A stretch of DNA of 32,733 nucleotides from contig JACXUY010000017.1 of the NCBI GenBank assembly GCA_014763665.1, positions 1 to 32,733 on the forward strand. Direction: 5' to 3'. Of this stretch, positions 24,948 through 32,733 are shown piece after piece (position 1 is the stretch's first letter; every line of letters starts with the position of its first letter). Source of the DNA: Gammaproteobacteria bacterium. Lineage in GTDB: Bacteria > Pseudomonadota > Gammaproteobacteria > Thiomicrospirales > Thiomicrospiraceae. Below the pieces are notes generated by a model. It made no database searches. It was not told the DNA's origin and saw only the letters and a list, made by a program, of their open reading frames with translations. Position numbers and translations under genes: made by a program.

Positions 24948-27128
24948 ATGACCATTAAAATGAAGCTCATTTTGCTCGCCCTTACCGGCTTGCTGTCTAG
25001 TCTACTCATTGCTGGCTTAGGTTTGTGGGGTATGAGCAGCAATGTGCAAACGGTAAATAGTTTGTATAACGATCGGGTTGTGCCCTTGCGTGACTTAAAG
25101 CAAATTGCAGATAGTTATGCAGTGAATATCGTCGATACCAGTCATAAGCTAAGAAATGGTAATATCGGTTGGGCAGAAGCGAGTAAAAATATTAGTGATG
25201 CGCAAAAACTGATTCATGATAAATGGGAAGCTTATTTGGCAACGACTTTAGTCGCTGAAGAGCAGGTGCTTATTGGTCGCATCAAGCCCTTGTTAGCTAA
25301 GGCTGATGAAAAGGTCGCACAATTGGAAACTATCCTGCGACAGAAGGACATGTCAGCCTTGGAGCAATTCACCATTAACCAGTTGTATCCGGCTATTGAT
25401 CCTATCTCTGAACAGATTGCCAAGTTAATTGAAGTTCAACTGAATGTTGCGGATCTTGATTATCAGCAAATGAGTAGTCAGTATCAAATCAGTAAATGGA
25501 TCATTATCGTCGTTTTATTGCTGAGCCTGGTGTTGATTTTCAGTGTCGCTTTCACTATTATTAAGGAGGTGATTAATGGTACGACGCGCATGAGCGCGGC
25601 GATGAAAGAAGCCATGAGCGGTAATTTCAAGCATCAAATACTCGTGTCAGGTCATGATGAAATTACCACTTCCATGCATGCACTGAATGCACTCATGAGC
25701 TCTCTCGATCAGGCGACCTCTGAAGCCAACCGTGTTGTGGGTGCTATTGCTAATGGAGATTTTAGTCAGCGTATGAAGGGCAATTACGCTGGCGATTTGG
25801 ATCACTTAAAACAAGGTATTAATGCGTCGGCCGATAACGTTGCTTCGGTGATGAAGCACCTAGAAGCGGCGATGGTGGCGCTTAAAGAAGGTCAATTTGG
25901 CGTTACGGTCGAAACCAATGCCCCCGGAAGTTACGGCGTGATGCTGAACAGCGTGGCCGATTCAATGAAAGTCTTATCTTTGGTTATTGCCGACATCAAC
26001 CAAATCATGCAACGCCTGAACGACGGCAACTTTCACGCCCGTGTTAACGCCAATGCCCAAGGCGACTTATTACAGATGAAACAGGCCGTTAATGGCACCC
26101 TAGACACACTAGAACAGCTTGTTGATGATTTAGTGCGCATGTCCAAAGCACAAATGGAAGGCGATCTTACCTTCGTCTCACAAGGCACCTACAAAGGACG
26201 CTTCAAAGAGGTACAAGACTCCTGCTCAGTCTCAAACGCGCGCATTACCGAAGTTGTCACCCTAGCACTTCAAGCATCACACGTGGTTTCCGATTCTGCC
26301 GCGCAAGTATCACAAGGCTCAAGCGACCTCTCCTCACGCGTACAAGAGCAAGCCGCCGCCTTAGAACAAACCAGTGCCACCATGCACCAAATGACCAGTG
26401 CCGTGCAAGCCAACACCGAAAACGCCAGCAAAGTAGCCGAACTCGCCCACCAAGTTCAAGGTCAATCTAACGACGGCGTACACGTGATGCAACAAACCAT
26501 CGAAGCCATGAAATCCATTCAACAAGCCAGCAGCAAAATTGCCGACATTGTAGGCATCATTGACAGCATCGCCTTCCAAACCAATCTACTCGCGCTCAAC
26601 GCCGCAGTAGAAGCTGCGCGAGCTGGCGAACACGGACGTGGTTTCGCCGTAGTAGCCAGCGAAGTGCGCGCCCTAGCTGGCAAATCAGCCGACGCTGCCA
26701 AAGACATCAAAGCGCTGATTGAAGAGAGTGTGCAACGCATTGACGCCGGCACCCAGTTAGCCGACAAATCTGGTGAAATGCTCACAGGCATAAGCGAATC
26801 GATAAAAGAAGTCGCCAACATGATCGAAAGCATCTCATCAGCCTCTAAAGAGCAGACCACTGGCATCTCTCAAGTGAATCTCGCTATTGCCGACATAGAT
26901 CGCGTCACGCAAGAAAATGCCGCTTTAGTTGAACAAACCACCGCTACTGCCGAAAGCCTCAGCCACGAAGCCAACGAACTGCGTCAGAATATGTCCTTCT
27001 TCAAAACAGGACAAAACAACCACTCAAAAGCCATACCAGCGACCAAATCAGCGCCGAATCAGCAGCCCAGCCAAGCGCTACCACCCCCCAAATCGAGTGG
27101 CAACACCGATGAGTGGAATGAGTTTTGA
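24948..27128 (+). CDS. Multi-HAMP methyl-accepting chemotaxis protein
   Basis: This 726-residue transmembrane chemoreceptor has TM1 at about residues 6-28, a periplasmic four-helix-bundle type sensor domain to about 180, and TM2 at about 183-205. After TM2 come several HAMP-like units up to about 430 (recognisable by repeated xxGxFxxxV patterns such as NGDFSQRM, EGQFGVTV, DGNFHARV). The signalling hairpin tip IDSIAFQTNLLALNAAVEAARAGEHGRGFAVVA lies near 535-570. The last residues, EWNEF, fit the xWxxF tether for CheR/CheB. GAGG upstream supports ATG 24948. GC skew flips inside the gene near codon 340, suggesting that the C-terminal part was exchanged with another receptor. The ligand is unknown. 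Confidence 0.93.
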   Translation: MTIKMKLILLALTGLLSSLLIAGLGLWGMSSNVQTVNSLYNDRVVPLRDLKQIADSYAVNIVDTSHKLRNGNIGWAEASKNISDAQKLIHDKWEAYLATTLVAEEQVLIGRIKPLLAKADEKVAQLETILRQKDMSALEQFTINQLYPAIDPISEQIAKLIEVQLNVADLDYQQMSSQYQISKWIIIVVLLLSLVLIFSVAFTIIKEVINGTTRMSAAMKEAMSGNFKHQILVSGHDEITTSMHALNALMSSLDQATSEANRVVGAIANGDFSQRMKGNYAGDLDHLKQGINASADNVASVMKHLEAAMVALKEGQFGVTVETNAPGSYGVMLNSVADSMKVLSLVIADINQIMQRLNDGNFHARVNANAQGDLLQMKQAVNGTLDTLEQLVDDLVRMSKAQMEGDLTFVSQGTYKGRFKEVQDSCSVSNARITEVVTLALQASHVVSDSAAQVSQGSSDLSSRVQEQAAALEQTSATMHQMTSAVQANTENASKVAELAHQVQGQSNDGVHVMQQTIEAMKSIQQASSKIADIVGIIDSIAFQTNLLALNAAVEAARAGEHGRGFAVVASEVRALAGKSADAAKDIKALIEESVQRIDAGTQLADKSGEMLTGISESIKEVANMIESISSASKEQTTGISQVNLAIADIDRVTQENAALVEQTTATAESLSHEANELRQNMSFFKTGQNNHSKAIPATKSAPNQQPSQALPPPKSSGNTDEWNEF

Positions 27129-27157
27129 GATAAAGCCTGATTACTAAGGTATCAAGC

Positions 27158-27183
27158 AAAGCGACCGAATGGTCGCTTTTTTA
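27158..27183 (+). terminator. Intrinsic terminator after the chemoreceptor gene
   Basis: AAAGCGACC and GGTCGCTTT form a 9-bp stem with a GAAT loop (27158-27179), running into a T-rich tail TTTTTTATT. It ends transcription from the left; the convergent metH gene ends 23 bp further right and may use the same hairpin less efficiently. Confidence 0.85.
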
Positions 27184-27205
27184 TTGTGCCTAGGCCTGTC
27201 AGTGC

Positions 27206-30200
27206 TCAGTTAAATTCCTCAGGATCATAGCCTAAGTTGGGCGCTAACCAGCGTTCTGCTTCGGCAATGCTCATGCCTTTGCGTTGGGCGTAGTCTTCTA
27301 CTTGATCACGCCCGATGGCGCCGACGCCAAAATAGCGCGATTCTGGATGGGCAAAGTACCAACCCGATACCGCCGCCGTGGGGTACATGGCATAGCTTTC
27401 GGTAATGGCCAGCCCGATGTGATCCAGCGGGTTAAGCAGCTGCCACAATAAGCCTTTTTCGGTATGTTCTGGGTTGGCAGGGTAACCTGGAGCGGGGCGA
27501 ATACCACGATACTGTTCAGCAATCAGCGCTTCGTTGTCTAGGGCTTCGTCTGGTGCATAGCCCCAATATTCTTTACGAACTAGCTCGTGTAAGCGTTCGG
27601 CAAAGGCTTCGGCCAAGCGGTCGGCAAGCGCTTTGAGCATAATGCTATGATAATCATCGTGCTCGGCTTCAAAGCGGGCGATGTGCTCATCGATACCGAA
27701 TCCGGCACAAACGGCAAAGCCACCGATGAAATCTGCTTTGCCACTGCTGCGGGGCGCAACAAAGTCCGACAAACACTGGTTATAACCACCCCGTTTTTTA
27801 TCCATTTGTTGACGGATATGGTGCAAGTGTAGCCGTTCTGTTTGGCGGCCATCATCGGTGTATAAAATGATGTCGTCTTTGTTATCGGCCTGATTGGCAG
27901 GGAAGAAGCCGAATACGCCGCGTGCCGTGATCCAGCGTTCATCGATGATCTGTTGCAACATCTGCTGCGCGTCGGCGTAGAGTTTGCTGGCTTCTTCACC
28001 CACCACCTTGTCGGTTAAGATGGCAGGGAAAGTACCAGCCAATCCCCAGGCATTAAAGAAGGGCAACCAGTCGATGCGTTGCACTAAGTCGGTAAGCGGA
28101 TAGTCGTTTAATACCTTAATGCCCAAAAAGCTGGGTTTAGGTGGCGTGTAATCTTCCCAATCCAATTGAATGCTATTGGCTCTGGCTTGTGAAAGGGGAA
28201 TACGCGCTGCGCCTTCGCCACGTTTTTTACGTTCTTCACGTACCTGAGCGTATTCTGCTTTGGTTTGCGCTTTGAAGGCATCGCGCAGCTCTTGAGATAA
28301 GAGTGATTGCGCGACACCGACGGCACGAGAGGCATCCTTGACATAAACCACAGCACCTTCGTAGGCGGGGTCAATTTTGACTGCCGTATGCGCACGACTG
28401 GTGGTGGCACCGCCAATGAGTAATGGCATGGTGAAGCCCTGACGTTGCATTTCTTTGGCCACGTGTACCATTTCATCTAGGCTGGGTGTAATCAGACCAG
28501 ATAAGCCAATCATATCGGCACCCCAGTCTTTCGCTGACTGTAAAATCTTCTCGCTCGATACCATTACGCCCAGATCGAGCACTTCAAAATTGTTACACTG
28601 CAGTACCACGCCAACGATATTTTTACCAATGTCATGTACGTCGCCTTTTACCGTCGCCATGACGATTTTTCCCTGACTGTTACCGCAGCCATTTTTTTCT
28701 TTTTCAGCCAGCAGAGCAGGTTGTAACCAAGCGACGGCTTTTTTCATGACTCGTGCTGATTTAACCACCTGTGGTAAAAACATTTTGCCAGCACCAAATA
28801 AGTCGCCAACCACGTTCATGCCGTCCATGAGCGGCCCTTCAATAACGTGCAGCGGACTGCCGATTTTCGCCAATGCTTCCTCGGTATCGGCATCAATAAA
28901 GGCATCAATGCCTTTAACCAATGCGTGTTCCAGACGTTTTTCGATGGGTAATTCACGCCAAACCAAGGTTTCTGTCACCGCTTCGCTGGCACCAGAATGA
29001 GCAAATTCTTGCGCAATATCCAGTAGGCGTTCGGCCGCACCGGCATCGCTGTTGGTGACCACATCTTCAACGGCTTGGCGTAGCTTAGCGGGAATGTCGT
29101 CGATGATGATCATAGCACCGGCATTAACAATGCCCATATCCATGCCAGCTTTGATGGCATGATAGAGGAAGACACTGTGAATGGCTTCGCGTACCGGATT
29201 ATTACCTCGGAAAGAGAAGGAGACGTTACTCACACCACCTGAGATATGACAATGTGGTAAGGTTTGTTTAATGGTGCGTGTCGCTTCAATAAAATCGACG
29301 GCATAGTTGTTATGTTCTTCGATGCCAGTGGCAATGGCAAAGACGTTGGGGTCGAAAATAATATCTTCGGGTGGGAAGCCGTTTGCTACCAGTAAATGAT
29401 AAGCACGCGTACAAATTTCCACCTTGCGGGCATAGGTATCGGCTTGGCCGACTTCATCGAATGCCATCACTACCGTGGCGGCACCAAAATAGCGCAATAC
29501 TTTGGCCTGCTCAAGGAACTTTGCTTCGCCTTCTTTCAACGAAATGGAGTTAACGATTCCCTTGCCTTGCAAGCAGGAAAGTCCGGCAACAATCGCTTCC
29601 CATTTAGAGGAATCGACCATGACGGGGACGCGGGCAATGTCGGGTTCTGAGGCAATTAAATTGATGAAACTAGTCATTTCTTTCACCGCATCTAACATGC
29701 CTTCGTCCATGTTAATGTCGATGATTTGTGCGCCGTTTTCCACTTGTTTGATGGCAATGCTCAAAGCTTCGCTATAGTTACCTTCTTTAATGAGACGGCG
29801 GAACAATGCCGATCCGGTGACATTGGTGCGCTCTCCGACATTGGCAAAAATAATGCGCTCGTCAAGAGTCAATGGCTCCAGACCCGAAAGGCGCGTGTAA
29901 ACTGGAATTTCAGGTATAACGCGCGGTGGGTGAGCCGTCACGGCGGCGGCAATAGCTGCAATGTGCGCCGGCGTTGAACCACAACATCCGCCAGCAATGT
30001 TTAACCAACCATTTGCAGCCCATTCACCCACTTCTTTTGCCATTTCGGCAGCGGCAAGGTCGTATTCACCAAATTCATTCGGTAAGCCTGCATTAGGGTG
30101 AACCGAGACACAACATTCGGCAATGCGGGATAATTCTTCGACATAGGGGCGCAGTTCGGCAGGGCCTAAGGCACAGTTTAAGCCAATGGCAACGGGTTTG

Positions 30201-30919
30201 GCGTGACGTACGGAATGATAAAAGGCTTCCAGTGTTTGTCCTGATAAGGTGCGACCCGAAGCATCGGTGATGGTGCCGGAAATCCAAATCGGAATGTCTT
30301 CACCACCTTCGTCAATCAATTCCAAAATGGCATAAATAGCCGCTTTGGCATTTAGGGTATCGAAAATGGTTTCAATCATCAGAATATCTGCACCTCCTTC
30401 GAGCAGGGCAATGGCTGCTTCTCGGTAGGCGGCTTTGACGGCGGCAAAAGTGGTGGCACGATAGCCGGGATCATTGACATCGGGTGAGAGGGAGAGGGTT
30501 TTGCTCGTTGGACCTAATACGCCTGCTACCCACGCAGCTTTGCCCGTTTCGGCACTAAACGCATCGGCAACTTTGCGAGCCAGTGCCGCACCTTCCCGGT
30601 TCAGTTCCGTAACCAGATGCGCCATATCATAATCTTCTTGAGCGACACTGGTGCTATTAAAGGTGTTGGTTTCGATAATTTGCGCACCCGCATCTAAATA
30701 GGCACGATGAATAGCGCCAATGACATCGGGACGGGTTAAGGTGAGTAGGTCGTTGTTGCCTTTCAGGTCAATGGGGTGATCGACAAAACGCTGACCGCGA
30801 AAGTCATCTTCCTGCAGCTTATAACCTTGAATCATGGTGCCCATAGCACCATCGAGAATCAGCGTGCGCTCATTCAGGGCTTGGCGAAAAGAGTGGCGTC
30901 TGGCAGTGGTTGTATTCAT
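27206..30919 (-). CDS. metH: Cobalamin-dependent methionine synthase MetH
   Basis: This 1237-residue four-module enzyme transfers a methyl group from methyltetrahydrofolate to homocysteine through cobalamin. Modules in order: homocysteine-binding barrel ([12 protein letters not shown]; zinc cysteines in NCALGP and [10 protein letters not shown]), pterin-binding barrel ([24 protein letters not shown]), cobalamin cap and Rossmann module (DVHDIGKN with the axial His at about 762), and the AdoMet reactivation domain ([15 protein letters not shown]). Length is close to E. coli MetH (1227). I chose ATG 30919: a TTG eight codons upstream would lie within a few bases of the transcript start predicted from TATAAT at 30960-30955. 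The gene is monocistronic, and no cobalamin riboswitch is visible in the short leader. Confidence 0.97.
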   Translation of the reverse strand: MNTTTARRHSFRQALNERTLILDGAMGTMIQGYKLQEDDFRGQRFVDHPIDLKGNNDLLTLTRPDVIGAIHRAYLDAGAQIIETNTFNSTSVAQEDYDMAHLVTELNREGAALARKVADAFSAETGKAAWVAGVLGPTSKTLSLSPDVNDPGYRATTFAAVKAAYREAAIALLEGGADILMIETIFDTLNAKAAIYAILELIDEGGEDIPIWISGTITDASGRTLSGQTLEAFYHSVRHAKPVAIGLNCALGPAELRPYVEELSRIAECCVSVHPNAGLPNEFGEYDLAAAEMAKEVGEWAANGWLNIAGGCCGSTPAHIAAIAAAVTAHPPRVIPEIPVYTRLSGLEPLTLDERIIFANVGERTNVTGSALFRRLIKEGNYSEALSIAIKQVENGAQIIDINMDEGMLDAVKEMTSFINLIASEPDIARVPVMVDSSKWEAIVAGLSCLQGKGIVNSISLKEGEAKFLEQAKVLRYFGAATVVMAFDEVGQADTYARKVEICTRAYHLLVANGFPPEDIIFDPNVFAIATGIEEHNNYAVDFIEATRTIKQTLPHCHISGGVSNVSFSFRGNNPVREAIHSVFLYHAIKAGMDMGIVNAGAMIIIDDIPAKLRQAVEDVVTNSDAGAAERLLDIAQEFAHSGASEAVTETLVWRELPIEKRLEHALVKGIDAFIDADTEEALAKIGSPLHVIEGPLMDGMNVVGDLFGAGKMFLPQVVKSARVMKKAVAWLQPALLAEKEKNGCGNSQGKIVMATVKGDVHDIGKNIVGVVLQCNNFEVLDLGVMVSSEKILQSAKDWGADMIGLSGLITPSLDEMVHVAKEMQRQGFTMPLLIGGATTSRAHTAVKIDPAYEGAVVYVKDASRAVGVAQSLLSQELRDAFKAQTKAEYAQVREERKKRGEGAARIPLSQARANSIQLDWEDYTPPKPSFLGIKVLNDYPLTDLVQRIDWLPFFNAWGLAGTFPAILTDKVVGEEASKLYADAQQMLQQIIDERWITARGVFGFFPANQADNKDDIILYTDDGRQTERLHLHHIRQQMDKKRGGYNQCLSDFVAPRSSGKADFIGGFAVCAGFGIDEHIARFEAEHDDYHSIMLKALADRLAEAFAERLHELVRKEYWGYAPDEALDNEALIAEQYRGIRPAPGYPANPEHTEKGLLWQLLNPLDHIGLAITESYAMYPTAAVSGWYFAHPESRYFGVGAIGRDQVEDYAQRKGMSIAEAERWLAPNLGYDPEEFN

Positions 30920-30954
30920 AGCAGGTCGTCGATGTATTAGCAAAAGGGTTGACC

Positions 30955-30960
30955 ATTATA
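30955..30960 (-). promoter_or_regulatory. Predicted metH -10 element
   Basis: A perfect TATAAT on the minus strand lies 36 bp upstream of the metH ATG. No good -35 is seen at the usual distance. The surrounding GTTATAATGGTC recurs at the hslO promoter. Confidence 0.5.
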
Positions 30961-31006
30961 ACGGATAAGAGCAAAGGATGCGCTTGCCATGTTGTTATAA
31001 CAGGTT

Positions 31007-31038
31007 CAAAAACAAACAGCGCCATTAAAGGCGCTGTT
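31007..31038 (-). terminator. Intrinsic terminator of the small gene at 31062-31328
   Basis: On the minus strand AACAGCGCC and GGCGCTGTT form a perfect 9-bp stem with a 6-base loop (31038-31015), followed by TGTTTTTG. It lies 23 bp after the stop of the small gene, which supports that gene being transcribed as its own unit. Confidence 0.85.
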
Positions 31039-31061
31039 ATGTCATGCCTCGAACTTGGCGA

Positions 31062-31328
31062 TTAAGCGTAAGTATCTAAACGGCCTGTTTGTAAATATTG
31101 CTCATAGGCAGCATTAGACGAGGTGCTTGCCTGAGTTTCATCTCTGGCTTGCACGCGTTGTTGCGTTTGCGTTTCACGCACTAAACTCGCTGCTTCCTGC
31201 GTACGACTTTGTCCCGCGCTTGCTAAGGCTTGTGGTGTTGATGATGCACTGTCTGGTGTGCTCATCACCGCACTTTGCAATTGTTGCATACCTAATAGGT
31301 TGCTATTGGTTGCGCTGTTAATGTTCAT
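31062..31328 (-). CDS. Small Gln/Ser/Ala/Thr-rich protein of unknown function
   Basis: This 88-residue hydrophilic protein is not recognised. It has no signal peptide, no membrane segment and no cysteine. The N-terminal half (NINSATNSNLLGMQQLQSAVM) is followed by a polar, probably disordered or helical Gln/Glu/Arg-rich stretch, and the end reads YLQTGRLDTYA. The start is ATG 31328, because GGGAGGAAGG lies just upstream; the open frame would allow 26 more residues without a ribosome binding site. A strong terminator follows. The short Asn/Ser-rich start and a C-terminal Gly-x-x-Asp-Thr-Tyr-Ala loosely recall small putative motility proteins of the YjfB type, but the likeness is too weak to name it. 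It lies between metH and hslO. Confidence 0.8.
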   Translation of the reverse strand: MNINSATNSNLLGMQQLQSAVMSTPDSASSTPQALASAGQSRTQEAASLVRETQTQQRVQARDETQASTSSNAAYEQYLQTGRLDTYA

Positions 31329-31454
31329 ATTCCTTCCTCCCAAAAGGGGTTTCTCACACTGCCAGATTAGAGCAAAATGATTGGAATTGCAATAGCTTAA
31401 TGACAATCAATTGCTAAGGAACATCTGAAAAATACAAAGGGATGGGGGTGTGGG

Positions 31455-31567
31455 GGAAGGGCTTCACCAAAACAACCTGTAACGGGTTGATTTATGCCCT
31501 TCCAACCACTCAAAAAACAAAAATAGGAAGTCTGAATAAGAAGCGGAGCGCATTATTCAGACCTTCC
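31455..31567 (-). repeat. Two-hairpin dispersed repeat, copy B
   Basis: This 113-bp element closely matches copy A downstream of secA, in opposite orientation. It has ends GGAAGGGCT and AGACCTTCC (inverted, eight of nine). One arm pairs GGAAGTCTGAATAA (31526-31539) with TTATTCAGACCTTCC (31553-31567). The other pairs GAAGGGC with GCCCTTC around an inner AACCTG-TAA-CGGGTT hairpin. Loop differences from copy A are mostly transitions (GAAGTGAAGTGCA against GAAGCGGAGCGCA). It abuts the hslO stop codon directly. Confidence 0.87.
31506..31567 (-). terminator. Probable hslO terminator inside repeat copy B
   Basis: Reading from hslO, the repeat arm forms a stem of about 14 bp starting at the base after the stop codon, then runs into TATTTTTGTTTTTTG. 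The orientation relative to the upstream gene is the same as in copy A after secA. Confidence 0.6.
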
Positions 31568-32425
31568 TTAATGTTTTGTTGGTATGCCAAAGATGCCTTG
31601 AACATCGGTTAGACTAAACACATAGCTTCGATTGCACAGCTCATTGCTCATAATCAGCCTGCCTTCTTCGCTGATAATGCGTTCACACTCATCTTGACCG
31701 AGAGAGCGAATCACTTCGATGAGTTTGTCACGCTCATCGGGGCAGTGGTAGATGGCTGGTGTTGGTTGATAGCGTTGAATGACTTCCTCGTGAAATAGGC
31801 GATGCAATAGGGTATCGAGCGAGCAGTCACGCAGTTCTTCATCGGTAAGCGTGCTGGCTAAATGGTTGATGCGTTGCCAGCCATCTGGGTCTTTGGCGTC
31901 GGTATCGGGCATTTTTTCCAACAGCAGTCCGCTGACGTGCTGTTCATCGGCCATCAGCCACAAACGGGTCGGGTGCTGAACGGATTGAGAAAGGTAATCA
32001 GCGAAGACTTGCGTGGCGCTGTCGCCTTCAATGGGAACGATGCTTTGGTAGTTGGTTTGCGTTAATTCGTTGTAGAGCGTTAAGGCCAAATCACCATCGG
32101 CAAAGGCTTCACTCAGAAAGTTGACTTGTTTGAGTTCAGGCGCTTCAATCATGCCACGCAGTTTTAGGTCTTCACGGTCGATTTGACATTGCACTACCAG
32201 CGTTTTCACTGGGCCGTGCCCGCGTAATTGTAAGGTCAACTTGCCTAAGCTTTTCACATCACTGGCGACTAATACCAAAAAGGCAACACATTCGCCCAAT
32301 AGTTGAGTCGCAACTGGGGTGGTGTGGCGATTGGTTTGCCATTGCTGCCATTCACTGGTTAAGCGAACATAACGACCGCGAATGTCGAGTTGGTCGAACA
32401 GAAAAGTGGTGACGTGATTGTTCAT
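31568..32425 (-). CDS. hslO: Hsp33 family chaperonin HslO with altered zinc/redox centre
   Basis: This 285-residue protein matches Hsp33 over its length: FDQLDIRGRYVRLTSEWQ at the N-terminus, ATQLLGECVAFLVLVASDVKSLGKLTLQLRGHGPV, and the C-terminal redox region. E. coli Hsp33 holds zinc with a CxC and a CxxC pair and becomes an active holdase when these oxidise. Here only one cysteine of each pair remains (Cys228 and Cys264); the partners are replaced by Asp230 and Asn261. An extra Cys247 lies between them. Either the redox switch works differently or it is lost. The stop codon is part of, or directly abuts, repeat copy B. No strong ribosome binding site is seen. Confidence 0.92.
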   Translation of the reverse strand: MNNHVTTFLFDQLDIRGRYVRLTSEWQQWQTNRHTTPVATQLLGECVAFLVLVASDVKSLGKLTLQLRGHGPVKTLVVQCQIDREDLKLRGMIEAPELKQVNFLSEAFADGDLALTLYNELTQTNYQSIVPIEGDSATQVFADYLSQSVQHPTRLWLMADEQHVSGLLLEKMPDTDAKDPDGWQRINHLASTLTDEELRDCSLDTLLHRLFHEEVIQRYQPTPAIYHCPDERDKLIEVIRSLGQDECERIISEEGRLIMSNELCNRSYVFSLTDVQGIFGIPTKH

Positions 32426-32458
32426 AACAAGCTTCGGTTCCGTAAGTGAGAAGCGACC

Positions 32459-32464
32459 ATTATA
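32459..32464 (-). promoter_or_regulatory. Predicted hslO -10 element
   Basis: A perfect TATAAT on the minus strand lies 34 bp upstream of the hslO ATG, in the same GTTATAATGGTC context as at metH. A TTGACA is present further upstream but about 32 bp away, too far to pair with it. Confidence 0.5.
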
Positions 32465-32584
32465 ACCAACTTTACCTAAGCATCGATTTGCCTTAATGTC
32501 AAGTTGTTAACAAGAGCGTGTTGACTGGTTGTTGCGATAGGTGGGGCAGGTTGTAAACTACTGTACATGTTGTTCAAGTTAGTA

Positions 32585-32701
32585 ACGTGTAACCACTTGA
32601 TTTAATGTCCTTCCACCAACCCAAAAATGAAAATGGAAAGTCTGAATGAGAAGCGACGCTTTAGCGCTGCGAAGCAGAAGCCATTATTCAGACCTTCCTT
32701 A
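32585..32701 (-). repeat. Two-hairpin dispersed repeat, copy C (diverged)
   Basis: The right part ends CCATTATTCAGACCTTCCTTA, identical to copy B apart from one base, and pairs with GGAAAGTCTGAATGAG (32635-32650). The loop is longer than in A and B and contains an extra AGCG/CGCT hairpin. The left arm keeps TTGATTTAATGTCCTTCC but has lost its pairing partner. It is the same orientation as copy B. The rest of 32465-32584 shows no gene. Confidence 0.7.
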
Positions 32702-32733
32702 AGATTTGTTACTAAATAAATGCCAAGAGTTAC
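32699..32733 (-). CDS. Possible 3' end of a gene entering from the right edge
   Basis: On the minus strand one frame reads NSWHLFSNKS and then a TAA at 32701-32699 that sits at the repeat C edge, just as the hslO stop sits at the copy B edge. With only ten codons this cannot be distinguished from chance; the parallel with hslO is the only support. Confidence 0.2.
   Translation of the reverse strand, partial: NSWHLFSNKS

Noticed and set aside
29371-29777. Several overlapping plus-strand frames antisense to metH
   Set aside because: The metH frame is unambiguous across this region, with all modules present; these are shadows.
24516-32701. GTCTGAA inside the repeats resembles the end of the Neisseria DNA uptake sequence
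   Set aside because: The full GCCGTCTGAA is not present and the motif occurs only within the repeat hairpin.
1-32733. CRISPR arrays, tRNA genes, prophage or transposase genes
   Set aside because: None seen on reading either strand; the only repeats are the two-hairpin elements, and no transposase is encoded in the window.

Overview
The window is from a Gram-negative bacterium, most likely a gammaproteobacterium. LpxC indicates an LPS outer membrane. MurE carries the meso-diaminopimelate motif DNPR. A gammaproteobacterial block (lpoA, yraN, a DolP-like lipoprotein, rsmI) lies next to rnpB and the division/cell-wall (dcw) cluster. I cannot name the genus. Over most of the dcw genes the + strand looks G-rich over C, as expected if those genes are co-directional with replication.

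Layout. Positions 1-1749 are a minus-strand run: LpoA-type lipoprotein, YraN, then the first 25 codons of a DolP/YraP-like lipoprotein cut by the window edge. Positions 1787-3105 hold rsmI, rnpB and its terminator. Positions 3355-20170 are a compact dcw cluster: mraZ-rsmH-ftsZ-ftsL-ftsI-murE-murF-mraY-murD-ftsW-murG-murC-ddl-ftsQ-ftsA. It runs from a good sigma70-type promoter overlapped by five 10-bp-phased MraZ-box-like repeats. lpxC follows with its own extended -10 promoter, then dciA on the opposite strand, then secA. Positions 24948-27128 encode a multi-HAMP chemoreceptor. The rest is on the minus strand: metH, a small unrecognised protein gene and hslO (Hsp33).

Main observation. ftsZ is not in its usual place after ftsA, where only 89 bp separate ftsA from lpxC. 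An intact ftsZ sits instead between rsmH and ftsL, third in the MraZ-headed operon. If it is the only copy, Z-ring protein supply is coupled to the MraZ promoter, and ftsA is separated from ftsZ by eleven genes.

Second layer. A ~113-117 bp two-hairpin repeat occurs three times (after secA, after hslO, and near the right edge), with a possible degenerate fourth. Each copy places a terminator-like hairpin plus T-rich tract at or near the end of a gene, and at hslO the stop codon appears to lie in the repeat edge. The chemoreceptor gene flips GC skew abruptly near codon 340, suggesting a recombined signalling module. The Hsp33 protein lacks two of the four canonical zinc/redox cysteines.
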